DNA of 36,384 nucleotides, taken from the NCBI GenBank assembly GCA_013288555.1, contig JABDBQ010000025.1, positions 654 through 37,037 on the forward strand. Reading direction: 5' to 3'. The notes under the pieces were generated by a model. That model made no database searches. It was not told the DNA's origin and saw nothing but the letters and a program-made list of their open reading frames with translations. Below are positions 8,062 to 16,054 of this stretch, piece by piece (position 1 is the first letter of the stretch; every line of letters begins with the position of its first letter). This DNA comes from Bacteroidota bacterium. Lineage in GTDB: Bacteria; Bacteroidota; Bacteroidia; CAILMK01. The translations under genes and the position numbers were made by a program.

Positions 8062-11000
8062 ATGAAAATTAAATTTTTACGGCTTTTCATGATAGTAATT
8101 TTACTATTATGTCTCCCGAAAGTAAATTTCGGGCAGGCGCCGAATTTAGGGAAAGCAGCGACCTATGCGGTTTTTACCGATACAGGGGCATTTAACACCA
8201 CGGGATCTACCGTAATATATGGCGATATAGGAAGTTATGTTGGAGCTGTGAATGGAAATCCTACTGTATACGGATCCAAACATTATGGAGATTCCACTGC
8301 TTTTTATGTATCCAAAGATGTGGATAAAGCATATACTGATCTGCAAAGCAGGACATGCGGATCTGTTTTAGGGACAACTTTAGGAAGCAGCCAAACCCTA
8401 TATCCCGGCATTTATTGCACAGGGGGTGCTACAACATTGGGAGGGAATTTGATTTTAGATGCACAAGGCAATGCCAGCGCTATATTTATCATCAAAATTG
8501 GCGGTGCATTTGCAACTGGAAGTGCTACAAATATACTTTTAATACATAAAGCTTCGTATAAAAATGTATATTGGCAAATAGATGGGGCTGTTGCTGTGGG
8601 AGACAGTTCTGCTTTCGCAGGTACTATCATTGCCAACGGGGCGATAACATTTTCACTTTCGTCAACTCTGGCAGGTAGAGCGCTCTCAACTTCTGGTGCA
8701 ATTACATTAAGTAACTCTGCCATGACACGTGATTCATCTCTTATAGGGACTGGCCCCATAACCAATCAACCGGATTCACAAATAAAATGCCTTGGCGCTT
8801 CCGCAAGTTTTTTTGTTACCACGGCCTCAACAGGCTATACATATCAATGGAGAAAAGGAAGTACAAAGCTGTCTAACGGAGGAAATATTTCAGGTGCGAC
8901 TTCTGATACATTAACTATTAACCCTGTTTCAAGTGCTGATGGTTTGAATAATTACAATGTAATAATAAGTAAGTCTGGTTCTCCGAACGATACTTCTAAA
9001 AACGTTGCTTTAATAATTAACTCAGTTACTGTAGCAACTGTTGCAGGACAGACTGTATGTTCTGGAACAAATGCAATATTTAAGGTTAGCTCAACATCAA
9101 CAGGCCCTGCGACCTTATCATACCAATGGCAAGTGAGTACAAACAATGGTACCACTTTTTCAAATATCACGGGTGCCACTGCTTCAGCATATACTGTAAC
9201 CACACCTGGCAGTTCATCCGACAACTATCAATACCGGGCAATGGTTAGTTCAGGTGCCTGCTCTTCATTTACCTCTACTGCAGGTACTTTACGTGTAAAT
9301 AGTATTTCAGCCGCTACCGTTGCAGGACAATCTGTTTGCTCTGGTACAAATGCAGTATTTACAGTTTCGACAACATCTTCTGGTTCGGCTGCTCTTACTT
9401 ATCAATGGTTATTGAGTACCAACGGTGGTACTTCTTATTCAAATATAACTGGTGCTACGGCATCTTCATATACAGTAACAGCGCCAACCAGTACCTCAGA
9501 TAATTATCAATATGAAAATATTGTTACATCAACAGGTTGTGCATCTTATACATCAACTGCCGGCAAATTGCGTGTGAATGGTATATCTGCTGCTACCGTT
9601 GCCGGACAAATAGTTTGTTCAGGAACCAATGCTGTATTTACCGTTTCACAAACCTCTTCAGGTTCTGCTGCTCTTACGTATCAATGGTTATTAAGTACAA
9701 ATGGTGGTGCTTCATTTTCAAATATAACAGGTGCCACTGCTTCCAGCTATACAGTAACTACTCCAGGCGGAATTTCAGACAATAATCAATATGAAAACAT
9801 CGTAACATCAACGGGTTGTGCATCTTATACATCAACTGCCGGAACGCTGCGGGTGAATGGTATATCATCTGCCACAGTTGCCGGACAAGCTGTTTGTTCT
9901 GGTAGCGATGCCGTATTTACAGTATCACAAACTTCAACCGGGCCTGCTTCGCTTTCTTATCAATGGCAAGTGAGTACTAATGGTGGAGGTTCATTCTCAA
10001 ATATAAGCGGAGCGACAGCTTCTTCGTATACCGTGTCTGCACCTGGCTCTTCGTCTGATAATTATGAATATTTATGCCTGGTAAGTTCCGGAACATGTAG
10101 TTCATTTACTTCTACATCGGGTACGTTAAGAGTGAACAATGTTTCTGCAGCAACAGTTGCAGGGCAGACAGTTTGTTCTGGTTCTGATGCCATATTTACG
10201 GTTTCTCAAACATCTACAGGGTCAGCTTCATTAAGTTATCAATGGCAGATAAGTACAAACTCAGGATCTACTTTCAGCAATATTTCTGGTGCAACTGCTT
10301 CTTCTTATACAGTAGCTGGTGCGGGTGCTTCTTCTGATAATAACCAATATAGAAGTGTAGTATCTTCAGGAAGTTGTGCAGCATTCACTTCAACCACGGG
10401 TACACTGAGAGTAAATGCAGTAATCACGGCAGTTACAAGCGGTCAGACAGTTTGTGCAGGTACTAATGCAACTTTCACATTATCAGCAACCAACAGTGGT
10501 CCTGCTTCATTGAGTTATCAATGGAAAGAAAGTATCAATGGCGGTTCTTCTTTTAGCAATATTTCAGGTGCAACCGGCACTTCATATATTGTTTCAGCAC
10601 CAGGTGCTTCTTCAGATAATTATCAATTTGAATGTGTTATAACTTCAGGCAGTTGTTCTTCAGTTGCTTCTAACGTTGCAACCTTAAGGGTGAATGCCAT
10701 TACTTCAGCTACAATTGTTAGCCACACAGTATGTGCAGGTAGCGATGCAAGTTTTTCAGTATCGGTAACCAATACCGGTTCTGCTTCTTTAAGCTACCAA
10801 TGGCTGTTGAGTACAGATAATGGAACTTCATTTAATAACATATCCGGTGCTACAAGTGCTACTTATACGCAAACATCTCCTGCAGCTGCTTCGGATAACT
10901 ATCAGTACCAATGCATCGTAACCTCAGGAACCTGTACTGCATATTATTCTACTATAGCAACATTACGCGTTAACGAAGTAACAAGCGCAGTAGTAACGAA

Positions 11001-12669
11001 CCAGGTTGTATGTTCGGGTACAGATGCCACTTTTGCTGTTTCTGTAACAAACACAGGTTCTGCTTCATTAGGCTATCAGTGGATGATGAGTACCGATGGA
11101 GGAACCACATTCTCAGTTATTTCAGGTGCTACAGCTTCAACCTATAAAGTATCTGCTCCAGATCCAACCTTTGATAATTTCCAATACAAATGCATTGTAA
11201 CTTCAGGAAGTTGTGCATCAGATACTTCTACCACTGGTACATTAAGGGTAAATTCAGTTACCGGAGCTCTCGTATCCAGTCAAACGGTATGTTCTGGCGC
11301 TGATGCAACTTTCAAATCTTATGTCATCAACACTGGTTCAGGTGTATTGACCTACCAATGGAAAATCAGCACAAATGGTGGTACCACTTTTAGTGATATA
11401 ACAAACACTAATAACGCAACGTACACAGTTTCTGCGCCTAATGGCAGTTATGATAATAATGAATATGAATTTACTGTAGCTTCTGCAAGTTGTCCTGCAT
11501 TTAGTTCTGCTGCTGCAATATTAAGGGTAAATGGCGCTGTTGCAGCCCCTGTATTGGGACAAACAGTATGTGCCGCGACTAATGCCATCTTTGTCTCATC
11601 ACCAACATCTACTGGTCCTGCTTCACTTTCTTATCAATGGCAATTGAGTACCAATGGCGGCTTATCTTTCACCGATATTAAAGGTGCTAATGATACACTT
11701 TACACTGTAATTGCTCCAGACGCTACTTCTGATAATTATGAATACAGGAACCTGATCACTTCAGGTACATGCCCTGCATACACATCTTCAACAGGAGCAC
11801 TCAGAGTGAATGATATTACAGCTTCAACCGTTGCAAGTCAATCAGTTTGTTCAGGTTTTGATGCAACGTTCACAAATGCAGTTACCAATAGCGGCCCGGC
11901 ATTTCTGACCTATCAATGGAAACGCAGTACAGATGGTGGCGCCACTTTCAGCGATATACCAGGAGCTACAGGTAATACATTTATAGTAGCAACACCCACC
12001 TCTACTTCTGATGGTTATCAGTACGAAAACATAGTTACTTCATCAGGTTGTATGTCAATGACATCTGATGCAGGTATTTTAAGCATCAATACGGCTCCAA
12101 ATATTGTTAGCGGCCCTGAAAATGCCTGTGTTTGTGTTTATACCAATGCCAGTTTTGCTGTAGATGTAACAGGAACAAATCCTACATATCAATGGAGGAG
12201 AGGCAATGTAAATCTCGTAGATAGCGGCAGGGTTTCAGGTTCAAAGACGAATATCCTGACAATTAATGCCATCACCATTAATGATACAGCTCATAACTAT
12301 AATGTTATTATAATGGGTACCTGTTCCCCGAATGATACTTCAAACAATGTAATACTTTCATTGTGTAAACAAAGTAGTATCAATGCAAACACAGCGGAAA
12401 ATGAAAACAAGACCGTTTCCATTTTCCCGAATCCTTTTACAAATTCTGCTTCAGTAAGCTTTATTGCAGCGAATTCGGAAAATATCAGCGTATCGGTTTA
12501 TGATGTTCGCGGCGTCAAAATCCAGACTATCTATGATGGTTCTGTGGTTGCTAACAATACCTATACTTATGAATTAAATGGCGGTAATTTAACCCCCGAC
12601 ATTTATTTCGTGCGCTTTGCTTCTCAAAACAATGTGCAATATGTTAAGATGATAAAACTTAGGCCCTAA
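8062..12669 (+). CDS. Giant secreted DUF3494 / tandem Ig-like protein with T9SS sorting domain
   Basis: The 1535-residue protein has a signal peptide (residues 1-25, ending 'KVNFGQ') and a DUF3494 ice-binding-like domain (about 27-222) with the typical closing motif 'GRALSTSGAITLSNSAM'. One Ig-like domain follows (about 243-320). Next come eleven Ig-like units with the 'VCSGTNA..F' and 'LSYQW' hallmarks, in which the VC positions recur every 279 nt (93 residues) from 9055 to 11845 without a single indel. A last, divergent Ig-like domain (about 1344-1434) and a T9SS type A sorting domain (about 1452-1535, 'SIFPNPFTNSASVSF', 'DIYFVRFASQNN') complete it. The expected route is Sec export, T9SS passage across the outer membrane, then release or attachment to the surface. 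The Ig array would hold the DUF3494 head away from the cell. An ice-binding or adhesive role is inferred from the family, not shown. It has its own promoter and terminator. Confidence 0.9.
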   Translation: MKIKFLRLFMIVILLLCLPKVNFGQAPNLGKAATYAVFTDTGAFNTTGSTVIYGDIGSYVGAVNGNPTVYGSKHYGDSTAFYVSKDVDKAYTDLQSRTCGSVLGTTLGSSQTLYPGIYCTGGATTLGGNLILDAQGNASAIFIIKIGGAFATGSATNILLIHKASYKNVYWQIDGAVAVGDSSAFAGTIIANGAITFSLSSTLAGRALSTSGAITLSNSAMTRDSSLIGTGPITNQPDSQIKCLGASASFFVTTASTGYTYQWRKGSTKLSNGGNISGATSDTLTINPVSSADGLNNYNVIISKSGSPNDTSKNVALIINSVTVATVAGQTVCSGTNAIFKVSSTSTGPATLSYQWQVSTNNGTTFSNITGATASAYTVTTPGSSSDNYQYRAMVSSGACSSFTSTAGTLRVNSISAATVAGQSVCSGTNAVFTVSTTSSGSAALTYQWLLSTNGGTSYSNITGATASSYTVTAPTSTSDNYQYENIVTSTGCASYTSTAGKLRVNGISAATVAGQIVCSGTNAVFTVSQTSSGSAALTYQWLLSTNGGASFSNITGATASSYTVTTPGGISDNNQYENIVTSTGCASYTSTAGTLRVNGISSATVAGQAVCSGSDAVFTVSQTSTGPASLSYQWQVSTNGGGSFSNISGATASSYTVSAPGSSSDNYEYLCLVSSGTCSSFTSTSGTLRVNNVSAATVAGQTVCSGSDAIFTVSQTSTGSASLSYQWQISTNSGSTFSNISGATASSYTVAGAGASSDNNQYRSVVSSGSCAAFTSTTGTLRVNAVITAVTSGQTVCAGTNATFTLSATNSGPASLSYQWKESINGGSSFSNISGATGTSYIVSAPGASSDNYQFECVITSGSCSSVASNVATLRVNAITSATIVSHTVCAGSDASFSVSVTNTGSASLSYQWLLSTDNGTSFNNISGATSATYTQTSPAAASDNYQYQCIVTSGTCTAYYSTIATLRVNEVTSAVVTNQVVCSGTDATFAVSVTNTGSASLGYQWMMSTDGGTTFSVISGATASTYKVSAPDPTFDNFQYKCIVTSGSCASDTSTTGTLRVNSVTGALVSSQTVCSGADATFKSYVINTGSGVLTYQWKISTNGGTTFSDITNTNNATYTVSAPNGSYDNNEYEFTVASASCPAFSSAAAILRVNGAVAAPVLGQTVCAATNAIFVSSPTSTGPASLSYQWQLSTNGGLSFTDIKGANDTLYTVIAPDATSDNYEYRNLITSGTCPAYTSSTGALRVNDITASTVASQSVCSGFDATFTNAVTNSGPAFLTYQWKRSTDGGATFSDIPGATGNTFIVATPTSTSDGYQYENIVTSSGCMSMTSDAGILSINTAPNIVSGPENACVCVYTNASFAVDVTGTNPTYQWRRGNVNLVDSGRVSGSKTNILTINAITINDTAHNYNVIIMGTCSPNDTSNNVILSLCKQSSINANTAENENKTVSIFPNPFTNSASVSFIAANSENISVSVYDVRGVKIQTIYDGSVVANNTYTYELNGGNLTPDIYFVRFASQNNVQYVKMIKLRP
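9022..12123 (+). repeat. Eleven-copy in-frame tandem repeat, 279-nt period (93-aa Ig-like units)
   Basis: The Val-Cys codon pair of each unit starts at 9055, 9334, 9613, 9892, 10171, 10450, 10729, 11008, 11287, 11566 and 11845: ten identical steps of 279 nt. A twelfth, divergent unit has Ala-Cys at 12124, again 279 nt on. Units 2 and 3 are the most alike in protein sequence; the DNA of the copies has clearly diverged, so the constant length looks maintained by selection and is not the trace of a recent expansion. Confidence 0.93.
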
Positions 12670-12693
12670 TAATCCTGATTTTTTGTGAATGAT

Positions 12694-12730
12694 AAAGGCT
12701 GCCTGATAATATCGGGCAGCCTTTTTTTAT
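12694..12730 (+). terminator. Rho-independent terminator after the giant Ig-like gene
   Basis: AAAGGCTGCC (12694-12703) pairs with GGCAGCCTTT (12715-12724). The stem can continue through a T-G wobble and GAT/ATC to an AAT loop (about 14 bp), followed by a run of T. Confidence 0.9.
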
Positions 12731-12749
12731 TTATATACTCAGTCTAAAA

Positions 12750-12835
12750 GTGTGAATTATATAAATATATTAAATAGTTATGTAATACTTGCGGATTTGC
12801 AGGTTGTCACCTTTGTAGTGTGAAATTTCTTTCAC
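12750..12835 (+). promoter_or_regulatory. Tripartite regulon promoter, copy D (double-DUF3494 protein)
   Basis: Box 1 is GTGTGAATTATATAA (12750-12764, the most diverged copy), box 2 is ATGTAAT (12780-12786) and the -7-like element is CACCTTTG (12808-12815). The inverted repeat GTGAAA-N4-TTTCAC (12820-12835) starts 5 nt after TTTG. Spacings of 21 and 28 bp match the other copies. Confidence 0.72.
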
Positions 12836-12860
12836 AATTAAACTATTAGATATAATCATA

Positions 12861-15329
12861 ATGAAAAATAAATTTTTACTCCTGATGGCAGCTGTAGCAA
12901 TGTTAATTTGCTTCCCGAATGTGAATTTCGGACAGGCACCAAAATTAGGAACTGTTGCAAACTTTGTCCTCTTTTCTTCACACGGTGCTGTAAGCAATAC
13001 AGGCATTTCACAGATTACCGGGAATGTTGGTACCAACAGTGGTTCAAGTACTGCGTTCGGGAATGTGAATGGCGTAATGCACGACAATGACAGTGCCAGT
13101 GCCCAATGCTCAAAAGACCTTCTTAAAGCTTACAACCTGCTTGACAGCGCGACACCAACTGCACATCCTTCATCTTCATTGGGTGGCGGAGATACACTGG
13201 TAGCAGGAATATATTCAATATCCGGCGCATCTAAATTAAGCGGAACGCTTTATTTAAATGCCAAAGGAAATGCAAATGCAGTTTTTATATTTCAGCTTGA
13301 CGGTGCCTTTTCAGCAGGCGCCTCATCTAAAGTCACATTAATAAATGGAGCCGTAGCGTGTAATGTATTCTGGAAAATAGAAGGCCTTGTTAGCCTTGCT
13401 TCAGGTACCACCATGAGGGGAACCATCATTGCCAACAATGCTGCAATAAAAATGGGAACCGGTGATACACTTGAAGGACGGGCACTTTCTACAACAGGAG
13501 CTGTAACTGTTGATGGAGTATTGGCTTACACACCAATAGGATGTGGCAGTCCTACACTCAAAGGACCGGTAGCGCCTGATCTTGGTACCACCATGTGTTA
13601 TGCGTTGTTTTCCGGCGATGGCAGTGTTTCCAATACAGGAACATCAAACATTACCGGTGATGTTGGTACAAATGTCGGATCGACTAAAGGATTTGATAGT
13701 ACGCTTGTGAAAGGAAGCATCCATCTTATCCCTGATTCATCCACAAAACTGGCAGCCGCGGATTTGACAAAAGCATATAATTATCTTGACTCACTGGCTT
13801 ATGATATTGAGTTACTTTATCCGGCAAAATTCGGCAGCAACCTGGTTCTTACTCCGCATACGTATGTTTTGAATGCAGCTACAGTATTAACTGATAGCGT
13901 TTATTTAAACGCGCAAGGGGACTCAAATGCCGTGTTTGTTATACAGATCAACGGTGCCCTTACAACAAGTACTTATGCAAGTGTAATTTTAACCAATGGC
14001 GCACTGGCAAAAAATGTGTACTGGAAAGTAAAAGGAGCCGTTTCAATTAATAACTATTCTATTTTCAGAGGCACAATTATCAGTAATGCAGGAGCTTTAA
14101 GCGCATTAAATACGGGTGTTGTCATTAATGGCAGATTACTGACTACAGCAGGTGCTTTAACGACTGCAGCCGTCAAGATTACGATGCCCCCCGGTTGTAC
14201 AGCTAATTTGGCTGACTCCGTTAAAATTACCAAATTAACCGGTGATCAAACACTTTGTTCCGGCGGTTCGGTAAGCTTTTCAGTAACAGCTACCGGTTCC
14301 GGCATTTCTTATCAATGGAGAAAAGGAAGTGTAAACCTTTCCAATGGAGGAAATATTACGGGAGCAACTTCTGATAAGCTTACAATAAGCCCAGTTGCAG
14401 TTGCAGATATTGCATCAGATTATAACGTCGTAATCAGTAGCTCGTTTGGTCCGGATATAACGTCAACTAATATTGCATTAACTGTAAACACTGCTCCTTT
14501 CATAATAACCATACCCGTAAGTCAATCAGCATGTTTAGGAACTTCTGCCAGCTTCTCAGTAGCTGCAACAGGTACCGCACTCACCTACCAGTGGAGAATC
14601 GGAACTGCGAATCTTAGCAATGGTGGAAATATATCAGGTGCAACTTCCGATGTCCTGATCATTGATCCTGTGCGCGCAGCCGATTCAGCTTCAAATTATA
14701 ATGTTGATATAAGTGGCACATGCCAGTCAAATAATATCTCTAAAAATATAACATTATCCATTAACACCAAGCCTGTTATTACCACAAGCCCGTTAAGTCA
14801 AATGGTAATTCTTGGAAGTAGCGTAAGCTTCTCTGTCGGCGCAACAGGTACCGGTCTCACATATCAATGGAAAAGAGGCACTACTAATCTAACGAATGGT
14901 GGCAATATTTCTGGCGCAGATTCTGACAAGCTCACAATCAACCCCGTGGCTGCATCTGATTCAGCCACAAATTATTATGTTGTCATCAATGGTTCCTGTG
15001 CACAGATAACTACTTCTTCTGATGTTTCGCTTTCCATATCTCCAAAAAGTGGAATTGCCCCGGTTGAAGCTGGAAACAATACTAATGCCGCAACCATATT
15101 CCCGAATCCTTTTTCAACCAGTCTGTCATTCAGGTTGAATGATGCCAGGCAAATGATAAATTGCGAACTACGGATATATAATTCACTCGGTAAAGAAGTA
15201 TTGCACACATTGATAACTGCGCAAACAACTTCAATAGAAACCGGAAATTTCGTAGCGGGTGTTTATTACTATAACCTGGTAAACAACAATCAGATCATTC
15301 AATCAGGAAAACTGGTTTCGGTAAAGTAA
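12861..15329 (+). CDS. Secreted protein with two DUF3494 domains, three Ig-like domains and a T9SS sorting domain
   Basis: The 822-residue protein has a signal peptide (residues 1-25, ending 'NVNFGQ') almost identical in layout to that of the 8062 gene ('...FGQAPxLG'). The first DUF3494 domain spans about residues 26-225 ('GRALSTTGAVTVDGV') and the second about 236-440 ('GRLLTTAGALTTAAV'). Three Ig-like domains follow (starting near 464, 555 and 648), each with a 'YQW(R/K)' core and a motif like 'NGGNISGATSD'; these resemble the single Ig-like domain next to DUF3494 in the 8062 protein, which suggests module exchange or a common ancestor. Residues about 743-822 form a T9SS type A sorting domain ('ATIFPNPFSTSLSF', 'AGVYYYNLVNNNQ'). 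Two ice-binding-like domains in one chain would allow bivalent binding. The function is inferred from the family only. Confidence 0.9.
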   Translation: MKNKFLLLMAAVAMLICFPNVNFGQAPKLGTVANFVLFSSHGAVSNTGISQITGNVGTNSGSSTAFGNVNGVMHDNDSASAQCSKDLLKAYNLLDSATPTAHPSSSLGGGDTLVAGIYSISGASKLSGTLYLNAKGNANAVFIFQLDGAFSAGASSKVTLINGAVACNVFWKIEGLVSLASGTTMRGTIIANNAAIKMGTGDTLEGRALSTTGAVTVDGVLAYTPIGCGSPTLKGPVAPDLGTTMCYALFSGDGSVSNTGTSNITGDVGTNVGSTKGFDSTLVKGSIHLIPDSSTKLAAADLTKAYNYLDSLAYDIELLYPAKFGSNLVLTPHTYVLNAATVLTDSVYLNAQGDSNAVFVIQINGALTTSTYASVILTNGALAKNVYWKVKGAVSINNYSIFRGTIISNAGALSALNTGVVINGRLLTTAGALTTAAVKITMPPGCTANLADSVKITKLTGDQTLCSGGSVSFSVTATGSGISYQWRKGSVNLSNGGNITGATSDKLTISPVAVADIASDYNVVISSSFGPDITSTNIALTVNTAPFIITIPVSQSACLGTSASFSVAATGTALTYQWRIGTANLSNGGNISGATSDVLIIDPVRAADSASNYNVDISGTCQSNNISKNITLSINTKPVITTSPLSQMVILGSSVSFSVGATGTGLTYQWKRGTTNLTNGGNISGADSDKLTINPVAASDSATNYYVVINGSCAQITTSSDVSLSISPKSGIAPVEAGNNTNAATIFPNPFSTSLSFRLNDARQMINCELRIYNSLGKEVLHTLITAQTTSIETGNFVAGVYYYNLVNNNQIIQSGKLVSVK

Positions 15330-15360
15330 AATACGAACCATCGCACTTATAAAATCAGAT

Positions 15361-15394
15361 CCCGGCAGAAATACTTCTGCCGGGGTTTTTTATT
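15361..15394 (+). terminator. Rho-independent terminator after the double-DUF3494 gene
   Basis: A perfect 10-bp stem, CCCGGCAGAA (15361-15370) with TTCTGCCGGG (15375-15384), has a 4-nt loop and is followed by six T. It closes the surface-protein locus. Confidence 0.93.
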
Positions 15395-15541
15395 TAGCGG
15401 AAAGCGAAGATGTCTCCGCAAGAAAATAGTATTGCTTAGCCATATTCCCTGGTCGGGCTTAATCTCCCGTTATTCAATTTTTTATTTAATTTTGATTTTA
15501 CAATCTGGTTTGAACGCACATTTAATTAATTTGCAATCACA

Positions 15542-16009
15542 TTGAATCACGAAGGAATTAATATCAAGCGACTTACAAAAGATGATCTGGTATTTTTTCA
15601 AAATCTGATCCGGCTTTTTAATGAAGTTTTTGAAGTAAAAACTACCGAAATAGCAAGTAATCCCCAGCTTGAAAAGCTTTTAAAACAAGATTCTTTTGTG
15701 GCTTTGGCAGCGATAAGCGATGGTGAGGTTATAGGAGGAATTACAGCTTACGAGATGCAAATGTATTCAGGAGATTGCTCAGAAATTTATATTTATGATA
15801 TGGCCGTAAAAACAACATCTCAACACATGGGCATCGGGAAAAAACTTATTAATTCTCTCAAAGAGCACTGCCTAAGCCATAACATTATTAACATTTTCGT
15901 AGAAGCCCATGAAGTGGACAAACACGCTGTAAATTTCTATACATCAGCCGGTGGAATTCCTGAAAAAGTCGTCCACTTTAATTTCAATTCCGGTGGCATT
16001 GCAGTTTAA
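15542..16009 (+). CDS. GNAT acetyltransferase resembling AAC(3)-I aminoglycoside acetyltransferases
   Basis: The 155-residue protein shows the acetyl-CoA binding motif A 'QHMGIGKKLI' (Q94, G97, G99) and the stretches 'SEIYIYDMAV' and 'EKVVHFNF', which recall the AAC(3)-I group (gentamicin 3-N-acetyltransferases). It would transfer an acetyl group from acetyl-CoA to an amine. The frame has no usable ATG near the 5' end (the first Met is around residue 72) and an in-frame stop lies at 15527, so the start is taken as TTG at 15542. The gene sits alone after the terminator at 15361. Whether it acts on aminoglycosides cannot be told from sequence alone; other small-amine substrates are equally possible. 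Confidence 0.75.
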   Translation: MNHEGINIKRLTKDDLVFFQNLIRLFNEVFEVKTTEIASNPQLEKLLKQDSFVALAAISDGEVIGGITAYEMQMYSGDCSEIYIYDMAVKTTSQHMGIGKKLINSLKEHCLSHNIINIFVEAHEVDKHAVNFYTSAGGIPEKVVHFNFNSGGIAV

Positions 16010-16054
16010 GCTTAGCTAAATTTCAATAATCACATTTTTTTAGAAATTTGCAAT

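Noticed and set aside
8412..8765. A 117-codon minus-strand open frame inside the giant Ig-like gene.
   Set aside because: It is antisense to the DUF3494 domain with no independent support; Ala/Val/Pro-rich shadow of the Gly/Ala/Thr-rich sense frame.
9022..12123. Regular spaced repeats that could be mistaken for a CRISPR-like or satellite array.
   Set aside because: The period is 279 nt, fully in frame, and each unit encodes an Ig-like domain; there are no short identical repeats with unique spacers.
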